Assembly: GCA_011774835.1 (NCBI GenBank)
Contig: JAACAK010000113.1
Location: 69,029 to 133,028 of the forward strand
DNA from: Candidatus Kutchimonas denitrificans
Lineage (GTDB): Bacteria; Gemmatimonadota; Gemmatimonadetes; Palauibacterales; KS3-K002
DNA: 64,000 nt
Direction: 5' to 3'
Shown here: positions 49,433 through 58,936 of the stretch, piece after piece
Numbering within the stretch: position 1 is the stretch's first letter
Layout: every line of letters begins with the position of its first letter
Made by a program: the position numbers and the translations under genes
Notes under the pieces: model-generated
The model's input: only the letters and a program-made list of their open reading frames with translations
The model's database searches: none
What the model was told of the DNA's origin: nothing

Positions 49433-50116
49433 GTGTTCGATTGGCTCGACCCGCAGTTGTTGGAAACGCTCGAGCTCGGCCTGCTCGGCCGCCTGGTGCT
49501 GGCCACGCTGCTCGGCGGCGTGATCGGACTGGAGCGCGAGCTGCAGAGCAAGCCCGCCGGCCTGCGCACCAACATACTGATCTGTGTGGGCGCGGCTCTC
49601 CTGATGGACATCTCGCGGGGAGTGGCGGCGGCGGCGGTGGTGGGTCCGGCGGATCCGGGCCGGATCGCGGCCCAGGTCGTATCGGGGATCGGCTTCATCG
49701 GTGCCGGAACCATCCTGGTGCAACGTGGCAGCGTGGTGGGCCTGACGACCGCGGCCACGTTATGGGTGGTGGCGGCCATCGGTCTGGCGGTGGGGGCCCA
49801 TTTCTACGTGCCGGCGATCGGCGCGACGGCGCTCGTGGCGGTGACGCTGATCCTGTTGGGTTGGGTCGAGGGCTTCGTGTTCACGCGTCGCCGCTCGGTG
49901 GATATCCAGGTGACCACGGAGCCCAACGCCGAGGTGCTGGCGGCGATCGTCGGGATAATAGAGGGATACCGGCTGAAGGCGCGGACCGAGAAGGTGGAGA
50001 AACAGCGCGAGCGTTTCCGCGCGTCGTATTCGGTGCGTGGTCCGGCCGTCGATCGGGAGAGCGCGTTCCACGAGGTCGCGTCCCTGCCGGGCGTCAGGCG
50101 AATCACGATGAATTGA
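49433..50116 (+). CDS. MgtC/SapB family membrane protein
   Basis: LLGGVIGLERELQSKPAGLRTNILICVGAAL, GIGFIGAGTI; GTG start with AGGAGGGG RBS. Confidence 0.9.
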   Translation: MFDWLDPQLLETLELGLLGRLVLATLLGGVIGLERELQSKPAGLRTNILICVGAALLMDISRGVAAAAVVGPADPGRIAAQVVSGIGFIGAGTILVQRGSVVGLTTAATLWVVAAIGLAVGAHFYVPAIGATALVAVTLILLGWVEGFVFTRRRSVDIQVTTEPNAEVLAAIVGIIEGYRLKARTEKVEKQRERFRASYSVRGPAVDRESAFHEVASLPGVRRITMN

Positions 50117-50182
50117 AGCGAAAGTCGCCACGAATCGGTTTCTTGCATTATAATATGAGATGTGGCCACGCCGGCTCGAGTC

Positions 50183-51226
50183 ATGACTCCCCTGCCTAAA
50201 CGACGCTTCGTCATAGACATGTACTCGTCTCGCTACCCGCTCTGGTGTATGCCCGAGGAGGACAGCGCACGGATTCGGGCGGCGTTGCCGGCCGATTGGG
50301 AGCTGATCGAGGTCGAGGAGGAGGCCGACGGGTCGGGCGACGGCGTGCCGCGCCGGACCCCGGCGCTGCTGGCGGCGCTGGCCGACGCGGAGGTCTACGT
50401 CGGGTTCGGGATACCGCGGGAGGTGTTCGAGTGCAGCGATCGCATCCGCTGGGTCCATTCCGGGGCGGCCGGTGTCGGCGGATCGCTCTACCCGGAGATG
50501 CGCGAGAGCGACGTGATCTTCACGAACTCCTCGGGGACACACGGCGTGCCGATGGCCGAACACGCGATCGCCATGATGTTCTACTTTGCCCGGGCCCTCG
50601 ATCACGCCGAGGTCGGGCGCCGCCAGCGACGCTGGAACCGGGACCCGATCGCCGACGTCCCGGGTCCGGTGCGCGAGCTGACCGACTCCGTGGTGGGGAT
50701 CATCGGTTACGGCGGCATCGGGCGCGATGTGGGCCGGCGCGCGAAAGGGCTGGGGATGCGGGTCTGGGCGGTGAAGCGCCACCCGGATCAGGACTATCCC
50801 GAGGTCGAGCGACTATTCGGCCCGACGGACCTTCACGAGGTGTTGGCGGGTAGCGATTACGTGGTGCTGACCGTGCCCAGCACGCCCGAGACCGAGGGTC
50901 TGATCGGCGCAGCGGCGCTGGCCGGGATGAAGCGGGAGGCGGTGCTGGTCAACGTGGCGCGGGGCACCCTGGTGGACGAGGCGGCGCTGGTCGAGGCGCT
51001 GCGGTCCCGCTCGATCCGCGGTGCCGGGCTTGATGTGTTCGTCGACGAACCGCTGCCGGCCTCCAGCCCGCTCTGGGAGCTGGACAACGTGTGCCTGACC
51101 CCGCACGTCGGGGGTGTGAGCCCCCGTTTCTGGGCGCGCGAGACGGAGCTCATCATCGAGAACCTGCGGCGTTATCTTAAAGAGGAGCCGCTACTCAACG
51201 TGGTGGACAAGCAGGCAGGGTACTAG
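50183..51226 (+). CDS. D-2-hydroxyacid dehydrogenase
   Basis: GIIGYGGIGRDVGRRAKGLGM, VNVARGTLVDEAAL, LTPHVGG. Confidence 0.92.
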   Translation: MTPLPKRRFVIDMYSSRYPLWCMPEEDSARIRAALPADWELIEVEEEADGSGDGVPRRTPALLAALADAEVYVGFGIPREVFECSDRIRWVHSGAAGVGGSLYPEMRESDVIFTNSSGTHGVPMAEHAIAMMFYFARALDHAEVGRRQRRWNRDPIADVPGPVRELTDSVVGIIGYGGIGRDVGRRAKGLGMRVWAVKRHPDQDYPEVERLFGPTDLHEVLAGSDYVVLTVPSTPETEGLIGAAALAGMKREAVLVNVARGTLVDEAALVEALRSRSIRGAGLDVFVDEPLPASSPLWELDNVCLTPHVGGVSPRFWARETELIIENLRRYLKEEPLLNVVDKQAGY

Positions 51227-51236
51227 GGAGCGCGTT

Positions 51237-52328
51237 ATGGAGAAGATTCTCAGAACGGCGATCGAGCGTGGAGCGAGCGACCTGCACATCAAGGCGGGTG
51301 ATGTTTTCCGTGCCCGGGTCCACGGCGACCTGGTCCCGATGACCAAGCAGCTGCTCACACCGGAGCAAACGCGCGAGGTCGCGTTGCGGTTGATCCCCAA
51401 CGAACGGGACAGGAACAACATCGACCGCATCACCGACTACGACTGCGCCTGGGGCGTGCCCGGGCTCGGCCGCTTCCGCGTGAACATCCTGAGGCAGCGC
51501 GGCAGCTTCATGATCGTGCTGCGGATCATCCCGGTGGAGATCCCCAAGTTCGACGAGCTGGGCCTGCCCGAGGTCGTGGCCGACATCTCCTCCATGCCGC
51601 GCGGGATGGTACTGGTGACGGGTGTGACGGGTTCCGGTAAGACGACGACGCAGGCGGCGATGATCAACCACATCAACCAGAAGTTCCGCAAGCACGTGAT
51701 CACGCTGGAGAACCCGATCGAGTACCTGCACCGCGACATCAACTGCTCGATCACCCAGCGCGAGGTGGGCAGCGACACCAGCTCGTTCCAGACGGGCCTG
51801 CGCGCGGCGCTGCGCGAGGACCCCGACGTGATCCTGATCGGTGAGATGCGCGACACCGAGACCATCGACACGGCGATCAAGGCCACCGAGACCGGCCACC
51901 TGGTGATCTCGACCCTGCACACGCCCGATGCCGCCACCACGATCAGCCGGACCATCTCGGTCTTCCCACCGGAGGAGCAGGAGATGCTGCGCGTGCGGCT
52001 GGCCGAGTCGCTGGTCGCCGTGATCTCGCAGCGCCTGTTGCCGCGGAAGGATGGGAGCGGGCGCCAGCTGGCGGCCGAGGTCATGCGGGTCACCGGCGCG
52101 ATCCGCGACTGCATCCTCGATCCGAAGAAGATCGGCGAGATCCGGGACCTGATGGAGGAAGGCAGACAGCAGTACGGCATGCAGACCTTCGACCAGCACC
52201 TGATGGACCTGGTGAACAAGAACCTGGTCGAGTACGAGACCGCGAAGTACGCGGCCTCCAACCCGGCAGATTTCGAGCTGAAGATGAAGACACTGGGCCA
52301 GGACGAACTGGTGCAGGAGCTCATCTGA
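51237..52328 (+). CDS. pilT: Type IV pilus twitching motility ATPase PilT
   Basis: VTGVTGSGKTTTQAAMI, ASDLHIKAG, EDPDVILIGEMRDTETI. Confidence 0.93.
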   Translation: MEKILRTAIERGASDLHIKAGDVFRARVHGDLVPMTKQLLTPEQTREVALRLIPNERDRNNIDRITDYDCAWGVPGLGRFRVNILRQRGSFMIVLRIIPVEIPKFDELGLPEVVADISSMPRGMVLVTGVTGSGKTTTQAAMINHINQKFRKHVITLENPIEYLHRDINCSITQREVGSDTSSFQTGLRAALREDPDVILIGEMRDTETIDTAIKATETGHLVISTLHTPDAATTISRTISVFPPEEQEMLRVRLAESLVAVISQRLLPRKDGSGRQLAAEVMRVTGAIRDCILDPKKIGEIRDLMEEGRQQYGMQTFDQHLMDLVNKNLVEYETAKYAASNPADFELKMKTLGQDELVQELI

Positions 52329-53240
52329 GTGACGCTCGCCGGCGTAACGCTGCCCGTCACCACGCCGTTCGACCCCAAGAGCGGGGACATCGCGCCGGTC
52401 TCCTTCCGTGACAACCTGCGCGCCTGGCTGGACGCCGGCGTCCAGGGCCTGGTGATCGCCGGGTCCACCGGCGAAGCGCCGCTCCTCGACGAGGACGAGG
52501 TGGTGCAGCTGGTGGAGTGGGCCCGGGACGTGGTGCCGCCGGAGCGGACGCTGGTGGCCGGCACCGGCGCCGAGGCCACACGGGCGGTGATCCGATTGTC
52601 GCGCGCGGTGGCCGCTGTGGGTGCCGATGCGGTGCTGGTGCGGCCGCCGGCCTACTACCGGGGACGGATGGACGCCGAGACCGTTCGCCGCCACTACGAG
52701 GCGGTGGCCGACGCCATCCCGGTCCCCGTGATCCTGTACAACGTGCCGCAGTTCGTGCCGCTGGAGATCACCCCCGGTCTGCTGGCGGAGCTGGGCAGCC
52801 ACCCCAACGTGGCCGGCATCAAAGACTCCACCGGCGACCTGAAGAACTTGGGCGCGCTGCTCGACGCGGCGCCGCCGGACTGCAGCGTGCTGGTGGGCGC
52901 CGGGTCCAGGCTCTACGCCGCGCTGGAGATGGGCGCGGCGGGCGGCATCGTGGCGGTGGGATGCCTCGCGCCTCGGGAGACGGTGGAGGTCTACGAGCAG
53001 TTCCGCGCCGGCGCGATGGGTCCAGCCGGCGCCGTTCAGGGACGCCTGACGCCGGTCCACAACCGGATCGTCCGCGAGCTCGGCGTGGCCGGCGTGAAGC
53101 ACGGATTGGACCTGCTGGGCTTGGACGGCGGACTGCCCCGGCCGCCGCTGCGCCCCCTGGACGAGAAGTCGCGGCGCACCGTGCAGAAAGAGCTGAAGAA
53201 AGCCGGGCTCGTGTCGGAACAGGCTAGCGCGTCGGGCTGA
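52329..53240 (+). CDS. Dihydrodipicolinate synthase family protein
   Basis: GVTLPVTTPFD, GSTGEAPLLDEDE, VILYNVPQF, AGIKDSTGD; GTG start. Confidence 0.9.
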   Translation: MTLAGVTLPVTTPFDPKSGDIAPVSFRDNLRAWLDAGVQGLVIAGSTGEAPLLDEDEVVQLVEWARDVVPPERTLVAGTGAEATRAVIRLSRAVAAVGADAVLVRPPAYYRGRMDAETVRRHYEAVADAIPVPVILYNVPQFVPLEITPGLLAELGSHPNVAGIKDSTGDLKNLGALLDAAPPDCSVLVGAGSRLYAALEMGAAGGIVAVGCLAPRETVEVYEQFRAGAMGPAGAVQGRLTPVHNRIVRELGVAGVKHGLDLLGLDGGLPRPPLRPLDEKSRRTVQKELKKAGLVSEQASASG

Positions 53241-53249
53241 GCCGAGCTG

Positions 53250-53750
53250 ATGGATCTGACGCTCTTCCTCGCCCTGGTCGCCCTCTTCCTCGTCGGGCTG
53301 GTGTTGATCCCCTTCGGCCTGCCCGGTCTCTGGCTGATGGTCATCGCGCTGGTCGGCTATGCCGTGCTCGACGGGTTCACCCGTATCGGCTGGGGCACCC
53401 TGGCCCTCGTGGTGGTTCTCGCCGGGCTGGCCGAGGCGGCGGAGGCGTGGCTCTCCTTCCGCTTCGCCCGCCGCTACGGCGGGTCGAGCCGCGCGGGATG
53501 GGGCGCTCTGTTGGGTGGCCTGATCGGCGCCGTGATCGGCACGCCGGTTCCCATCATCGGCAGCGTGATCGGCGCCTTCCTGGGCGCCTTCGCCGGCGCG
53601 GTGGGTCTCGAGTTGCTGGGCGGGGCCGAGCGGCGCGCATCGTTCAGCGCCGGCTGGGGCGCCGTTCTCGGCAAGGCGGCGGGCGCGGCGACGAAGATCT
53701 TCGTCGGGCTCTGCATCGCCATTATCGGGGTCTTTTCCGTCATCTCGTAG
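53250..53750 (+). CDS. DUF456 domain-containing membrane protein
   Basis: Small TM protein with Gly-rich repeated helices typical of DUF456. Confidence 0.75.
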   Translation: MDLTLFLALVALFLVGLVLIPFGLPGLWLMVIALVGYAVLDGFTRIGWGTLALVVVLAGLAEAAEAWLSFRFARRYGGSSRAGWGALLGGLIGAVIGTPVPIIGSVIGAFLGAFAGAVGLELLGGAERRASFSAGWGAVLGKAAGAATKIFVGLCIAIIGVFSVIS

Positions 53751-53769
53751 TCGGAACGTTTGTGGGGCT

Positions 53770-53877
53770 GGGCGTCGGGACGAGTCGTCTCGCTCCGGCC
53801 TCCCCCGCGCTCACGGCTGCGCCGTGATCGCGGGGTCGCTAAAACCAGCTCCGCTCCGACGACCCGTCCCGACGCCC
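53770..53877. repeat. 108-bp palindromic intergenic element with nested inner hairpins
   Basis: Outer arms 53770-53789/53858-53877 match 19/20; inner CCCCGCG/CGCGGGG and TCACGGC/GCCGTGA stems. Confidence 0.75.
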
Positions 53878-53938
53878 GGAAATGTCGGTCGGGCCCAATG
53901 AGGGCTGCGCACCGGTCAGTATCCGGCTCCGACTTGGC

Positions 53939-53967
53939 ATTGACACCCGCCGACCGCGGATCTAGCT
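53939..53967 (+). promoter_or_regulatory. Putative sigma70-like promoter TTGACA-N17-TAGCTT upstream of purA
   Basis: -35 TTGACA and -10-like TAGCTT with 17-bp spacer. Confidence 0.5.
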
Positions 53968-53993
53968 TGCTTCAAAGGATACGCGAAAACCGC

Positions 53994-54017
53994 AGCCCCC
54001 CGAGACGGGGGCTTTTT
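53994..54017 (+). terminator. Rho-independent terminator-like hairpin immediately upstream of purA
   Basis: AGCCCCC-CGAGAC-GGGGGCT followed by TTTTC. Confidence 0.7.
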
Positions 54018-54031
54018 CATTGAGGTCGATC

Positions 54032-55330
54032 ATGTTCGATGGCGATGTCCGCGGTCTGGTAGTGGTGGGCTCCCAATGGGGTGACGAGGGGAAGGGCAAG
54101 ATCGTCGACGTGCTCGCCAGAGACGCCGACTGGATCGCTCGCTATCAGGGCGGTGCCAACGCCGGCCACACCGTGCGCGTGGGCGAGGACGAGTTCATCC
54201 TGCATCAGATCCCGTCCGGAATCCTGTACGCGGGCAAACGCTGCGTCCTCGGCAACGGGATGGTTCTCGACCCCGCCGGACTGTTCGACGAGCTGGACGG
54301 CCTGATGGAGCGGGGCTACGAAGACGCCGAGGAGCGGATCTACGTCAGCTCGCGAGCGCAGCTCGTCCTGCCGATCCACAAGCTGCTCGACCGGGCCGAG
54401 GAAGAGAGCCGCGGTGCGGACCGAATCGGGACCACGGGCCGGGGGATCGGGGCGGCGTACACCGACAAGGTGGCTCGAGTCGGAATCCGCGTGGGTGACC
54501 TGGCGGCGCCGGACCGTCTGAAGGAGCAGATCGATGCCGCCGCCGAGCGAGCGCGGAAGCGGCTGCAGCTGCTCGGCTCGGACCTGGAGGTCGACGGCGA
54601 ACGTCTCTTCGACGAGACGATGAGCGGGGCCGAACGGCTGCTGGCCATGTCCACCGATGTGGGCGCCGTTCTGAAGCGCGCGCTCGATCGGGACGAGCGG
54701 GTCCTGCTCGAGGGCGCGCAGGGCACCATGCTGGACGTCGATCACGGGACCTACCCGTACGTCACGTCCTCCAACACCACCGCCGGTGCGGCCGCCACCG
54801 GAGTCGGGCTCGGGCCCACCGACGTCGACGCGGTGCTGGGCGTGGTGAAGGCGTACACCACCCGGGTGGGCGCCGGCCCGTTGCCCACCGAGCTACCGGA
54901 GGAAGAAGCGGCGCGCCTCCGCGAGCTGGGCGCCGAATACGGCGCCACCACCGGCCGGCCGCGACGGACCGGCTGGTTCGATGCCGCGGTGGTCCGCTAC
55001 GCCGGCCGGATCAACGGGTTGACGGCCCTGGCGGTCAGCAAGCTCGACGTGCTCGACGGGCTGCCCGAGGTGAAGCTGGGCGTGGGCTACCGGCTGGGCG
55101 GCGAGCGGCTGGACGAGTTTCCCGCCGACCTCACCACGCTGTGCGAGATGGAGCCCATCTACGAGGCGATGCCCGGCTGGCAGGCGTCAACGGCGGAGGC
55201 GCGTCGCGTGGCGGACCTGCCGGCGGCGGCCCGTGCCTACCTGGACCGCATCGCCGAGCTGACGGGTCGGCCGATCCGCTACATCTCGGTGGGTACCCGA
55301 CGCAAGCAGATCATCGACGTCGAGGCCTGA
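54032..55330 (+). CDS. purA: Adenylosuccinate synthetase
   Basis: VVVGSQWGDEGKGKIVDVLA, QGGANAGHTV, TTGRGIGAAYTDK. Confidence 0.96.
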   Translation: MFDGDVRGLVVVGSQWGDEGKGKIVDVLARDADWIARYQGGANAGHTVRVGEDEFILHQIPSGILYAGKRCVLGNGMVLDPAGLFDELDGLMERGYEDAEERIYVSSRAQLVLPIHKLLDRAEEESRGADRIGTTGRGIGAAYTDKVARVGIRVGDLAAPDRLKEQIDAAAERARKRLQLLGSDLEVDGERLFDETMSGAERLLAMSTDVGAVLKRALDRDERVLLEGAQGTMLDVDHGTYPYVTSSNTTAGAAATGVGLGPTDVDAVLGVVKAYTTRVGAGPLPTELPEEEAARLRELGAEYGATTGRPRRTGWFDAAVVRYAGRINGLTALAVSKLDVLDGLPEVKLGVGYRLGGERLDEFPADLTTLCEMEPIYEAMPGWQASTAEARRVADLPAAARAYLDRIAELTGRPIRYISVGTRRKQIIDVEA

Positions 55331-55401
55331 AGGCCGCGGCCCTTGATGCGGACCGGGGGTTCTCGTAAGTTTCGCGGCCTTTTCGACACCAGAGGAGTAG
55401 T

Positions 55402-56001
55402 ATGGCGACACGGATCAGACTGCGTAGAGTAGGCCGGAAGAAACAAGCGTCCTTCCGGATCGTTGTGGCGGGTAGCATGCACGCCCGCGGGGGCCGCGTG
55501 ACCGAGAGCATCGGCAAATACAATCCGCGGACCCGGCCCTCGTACATCGAGATCGACGAGCAGCGTGCCCTGTACTGGCTGAGCCAGGGGGCCAGCGTGA
55601 GCGAGTCGGTGGAAAAGCTGTTCCGCAGGGGCGGCATCCTGAAGAAGTTCGCCGACGGCACCGACGGTGAAGGCGTGGTCAAGATCGGCGATCCCAAGGG
55701 CAAGACGATCCACCCGGCCGAACCGTCGAAGGAGAAGGCGAAGGTGGCAGAGGCGGCTCCGGCCGCAGTGGAGGCCGAGGTGAAGGCCGAGGAGGCGGCT
55801 CCGGCCGAAGCGGAAGCCGAGGCCACCGAGGAGGCGCCGGAAGCGGCTTCCGAAAAGGACGAGGAGCCCGAGGCGGCGGCGGAGAAGGCGGAAGAGCCCG
55901 AGGCGGCCGGGGAAGCGGAGGCGGAGGAACAGGAAGAGGAAGAGTCCACGCCGGACGAGGCCGAAGAGGGGGAAGCCGAAGAGGCCGAAGAGAAGAAGTA
56001 G
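55402..56001 (+). CDS. rpsP: 30S ribosomal protein S16 with long acidic C-terminal extension
   Basis: MATRIRLRRVGRKKQASFRIVVAGSMHARGGRVTESIGKYNP; then ~110-residue Ala/Glu tail. Confidence 0.93.
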   Translation: MATRIRLRRVGRKKQASFRIVVAGSMHARGGRVTESIGKYNPRTRPSYIEIDEQRALYWLSQGASVSESVEKLFRRGGILKKFADGTDGEGVVKIGDPKGKTIHPAEPSKEKAKVAEAAPAAVEAEVKAEEAAPAEAEAEATEEAPEAASEKDEEPEAAAEKAEEPEAAGEAEAEEQEEEESTPDEAEEGEAEEAEEKK

Positions 56002-56030
56002 TCCGGCCGGCCTCACCAGGCTGAGAGAGC

Positions 56031-56070
56031 GCGCCGACCTGTCCCCGAACGGGTCGGCGCTCATCTTTTC
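56031..56070 (+). terminator. Hairpin with U-rich tail between rpsP and rimM
   Basis: GCGCCGACC and GGTCGGCGC 9-bp stem followed by TCATCTTTTC. Confidence 0.5.
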
Positions 56071-56184
56071 TGGTGTCGGCGCGCCGTTCCTGCTGCTGGC
56101 GGTCGCGGTCGGTGCCGGGGAGGATGTCCGGAGGCCGCCCTTCAACGTGGCAGATTGTTCGAACTGGGCGGAGCGGTTTGCAAG

Positions 56185-56751
56185 ATGAGTGAAGCGGGAG
56201 ACGCGGACGAGAGAAAGGACGCGGACACGGGGCACCTGACCGTGGGTGAGATTCGCAGGGCTCACGGGATCAAGGGCGAGTGCATCGTGACGCCGACGAC
56301 CGACGACGTGGTCGACGTGTACGCCGCCGGTCGCGTGCTGCCGCTCGGCGACCGCGACGGTCGGCGGCTCGAGCCAGAGGAACGGCTCACCGTTCGGCGG
56401 GCCAGGCCGACCAAAGGTGGCCTGATCGTCCAATTCGACGAGATTACCGATCGAACACAGGCGGGTTCGTTGTCGGGGACCACGCTGCTCCTCGCCCGGG
56501 ACGAGGTGCGGCCGCTGGACGAGGGCGAGATGTTCGTCCACGATCTGTTCGGCCTCGAGGTCTACCTGGTGGACGGTGGCCGGGTGGGCCGCGTGGCCGA
56601 TGTGTACGAGGGGGCCACGGGCTACATTCTGGGCGTCGAAGGCGCGAACCGGGAGCACCTGATCCCGCTGGGCACCGGGATCGTACGCGAACTCGACCTG
56701 GCGAGCCGCAGGCTGATCATCGAGCCGCCACCCGGGTTGCTGGAAACCTGA
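56185..56751 (+). CDS. rimM: Ribosome maturation factor RimM
   Basis: VGEIRRAHGIKGECIV; conserved position between rpsP and trmD. Confidence 0.9.
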   Translation: MSEAGDADERKDADTGHLTVGEIRRAHGIKGECIVTPTTDDVVDVYAAGRVLPLGDRDGRRLEPEERLTVRRARPTKGGLIVQFDEITDRTQAGSLSGTTLLLARDEVRPLDEGEMFVHDLFGLEVYLVDGGRVGRVADVYEGATGYILGVEGANREHLIPLGTGIVRELDLASRRLIIEPPPGLLET

Positions 56752-56780
56752 GACCCGGCGAGCGCCGAACGGGTGACGAA

Positions 56781-57482
56781 ATGCGGATCAACATTCTGAC
56801 GATCTTCCCGGACTTTTTCGCCGGCGCGCTGGGCCTCGGCATCCCCGGGCGTGCCGCACAGAAGGGTCTGGTCAGCTACCGGACCGTCGACCTGCGGGAC
56901 TACACCCACGACCGGCACCGGACCGTCGACGACGAGCCGTACGGCGGCGGCGCCGGCATGGTGATGAAGCCGGAGCCGTTCTTCGAGGCGGTGGACGATC
57001 TGGAGCCGGTCGGCGCGATCGTGCTGCTCGACGCCCGCGGCCGGGTCTTCCGGCACGAGGATGCGGTGCGACTTTCGCTGCAGCGCGATCTCACCCTGCT
57101 CTGCGGACACTACAAGGACGTCGACTGGCGGGTCGCCGAAGGGCTGGCCACCGACGTCTTCTCCCTCGGCGACTTCGTACTCAGCGGCGGCGAGCCGGCG
57201 GCGCTCTGCCTGGTCGACGCCGTGGTTCGGCTGCTCCCCGGCGCCCTCGGCGACCACGATTCGGCGGCTACCGACTCCTTCTATGACGAACCGCCGCTGC
57301 TGGCGCCGCCGGGCTATACCCGGCCGCCGGAGTATCGGGGGATGGAGGTGCCTGAAGTTCTGCGCTCCGGTGACCACGAGGCGATCGCCCGCTGGCGCCG
57401 CCAGGCGGCGGAGCGTCTGACCCGGGAGATGCGGCCGGACCTCTGGGAGCGGGGCGGGGCGGGCGACGACAGGGTGGGGTAG
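56781..57482 (+). CDS. trmD: tRNA (guanine-N1)-methyltransferase TrmD
   Basis: ILTIFPDFF, DDEPYGGGAGMVMKPEP, LLCGHYKDVDWRV. Confidence 0.95.
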   Translation: MRINILTIFPDFFAGALGLGIPGRAAQKGLVSYRTVDLRDYTHDRHRTVDDEPYGGGAGMVMKPEPFFEAVDDLEPVGAIVLLDARGRVFRHEDAVRLSLQRDLTLLCGHYKDVDWRVAEGLATDVFSLGDFVLSGGEPAALCLVDAVVRLLPGALGDHDSAATDSFYDEPPLLAPPGYTRPPEYRGMEVPEVLRSGDHEAIARWRRQAAERLTREMRPDLWERGGAGDDRVG

Positions 57483-57488
57483 AGGCGC

Positions 57489-57634
57489 GAATGTCAATTC
57501 TGGATATTCAATCATAAAGGGGAAGGCTCAATGTTCACGTTCGATTCTCAATTTGCCAATTGATTGAAAAGTGATAATTGGATGTGAACATTGAGCCTTC
57601 TCCTTGAGAGTTGAATATCGAGAATTGAACATTC
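57489..57634. repeat. AT-rich imperfect inverted repeat between trmD and rplS
   Basis: About 50-bp arms (57489-57538 / 57584-57634) sharing GAATGTYCAATTCTSGATATTCAA...GAAGGCTCAATGTTCAC; inner CCAATT/AATTGG. Confidence 0.8.
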
Positions 57635-57735
57635 ACACCCCCAAAGAGGGGGGTTTGACGTCCGCCCGGCGCCGATTATCTTGTAAGGCTGGCTAGTAGA
57701 CCGAACGTTGTCGCCGGGTATGGAGACGTGTGGAG

Positions 57736-58083
57736 ATGGACGTAATACAGCAGATCGAGAAAGAGCAGCTCAAGAAAGACCTTCCCGACCTCGATCCCGG
57801 CGATACGGTGCGCGTCATGGTCCGGGTGAAGGAAGGCGACAAGGAGCGCTTGCAGCCGTTCGAGGGCATCTGCATCGCCCGGCGTGGCGGCGGTCTCAGC
57901 GAGACCTTCACCGTCCGGAAGGTATCGGGCGGCGTCGGCATCGAGCGGGTCTTCCCCATCAACTCGCCGTCGGTGTCCGAGATCAAGGTTCTCCGCAAGG
58001 GCAAGGTCAGGCGGGCCAAGCTCTATTATCTGCGCCAGCTGAAAGGCAAGAAGGGGCGCATCAAAGAGAAGCGCACCCGCTGA
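57736..58083 (+). CDS. rplS: 50S ribosomal protein L19
   Basis: [52 protein letters not shown]. Confidence 0.95.
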   Translation: MDVIQQIEKEQLKKDLPDLDPGDTVRVMVRVKEGDKERLQPFEGICIARRGGGLSETFTVRKVSGGVGIERVFPINSPSVSEIKVLRKGKVRRAKLYYLRQLKGKKGRIKEKRTR

Positions 58084-58092
58084 GGCGCGGCC

Positions 58093-58719
58093 ATGGGCCG
58101 CCGGGCGATCGCCCTCACCACCGAGCGCCGGTACTGGCGCGCCGGATTCCCTCACATCGCTGGCGTCGACGAAGTCGGCTGCGGCTGCCTGGCCGGACCG
58201 GTCGTGGCGGCGGCGGTCATCCTGCCCGTCGAGGGCGGCGTCAAGGGCGTCGTCGACTCGAAGCTCCTGAATGCGGTGCAGCGCGAGGAAATCGCCGCGG
58301 CGGTGCTCGAGCGGGCGGTGGGCGTGGGCGTCGGCGCCGCGTCGACCCGGGAGATCGAACGGCTGAACATTCGGCGCGCCACGCGCCTGGCCATGCAGCG
58401 CGCGCTCGGCCGCCTTCCGGTGGAGCCCGACACCGTGCTGGTGGACGGGCGCCCGCAGCCGGAGCTGGGCGACCACCTGGCCATCATCAAGGGTGATCGG
58501 AAGTGCCACTCGATCGCCTGCGCGGCCATCGTCGCCAAGGTCGTCCGCGATCGGCTGATGACGCGGCTGGCGGACCGCTACCCGGGCTACGGCTGGGAGC
58601 ACAACGTGGGCTACGCGACCCGCGACCATCGCGAGGGGATCGTGCGCCACGGCGTGACGCCGCACCATCGCCGCACTTTCTTGGGCGTACAGTACACCCT
58701 CGACTTGGCAGACGGGTGA
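58093..58719 (+). CDS. rnhB: Ribonuclease HII
   Basis: AGVDEVGCGCLAGPVVAAAV, VDGRPQPELGDHLAIIKGDRKCHSIACAAIVAKVVRD. Confidence 0.95.
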   Translation: MGRRAIALTTERRYWRAGFPHIAGVDEVGCGCLAGPVVAAAVILPVEGGVKGVVDSKLLNAVQREEIAAAVLERAVGVGVGAASTREIERLNIRRATRLAMQRALGRLPVEPDTVLVDGRPQPELGDHLAIIKGDRKCHSIACAAIVAKVVRDRLMTRLADRYPGYGWEHNVGYATRDHREGIVRHGVTPHHRRTFLGVQYTLDLADG

Positions 58720-58741
58720 AGCGGGCAGCCAGACCCGGGAT

Positions 58742-58936
58742 GTGCTGAAGGCGGGTAGCGGCACACCCGGCCAGCTGGCCGACCTGCTCGCCTACCGCCG
58801 GGTCATGAGCCAGGTGGCCGGGTGGCCGATCGCGGCGGCGAGCTACGCTCGCTTCGGTCTGTACCTGCTGTTGCCCGTGGCCGCCTGGATCCTGGGCGCG
58901 CTGATCGAGTCGTTGATCCAGGCGCTCTTCTTCTGA
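58742..58936 (+). CDS. Short ORF with C-terminal TM, possible fragment of a larger membrane protein
   Basis: AYRRVMSQVAGWPIAAASYARFGLYLLLPVAAWILGALIESLIQALFF; GTG start, 64 aa. Confidence 0.4.
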   Translation: MLKAGSGTPGQLADLLAYRRVMSQVAGWPIAAASYARFGLYLLLPVAAWILGALIESLIQALFF

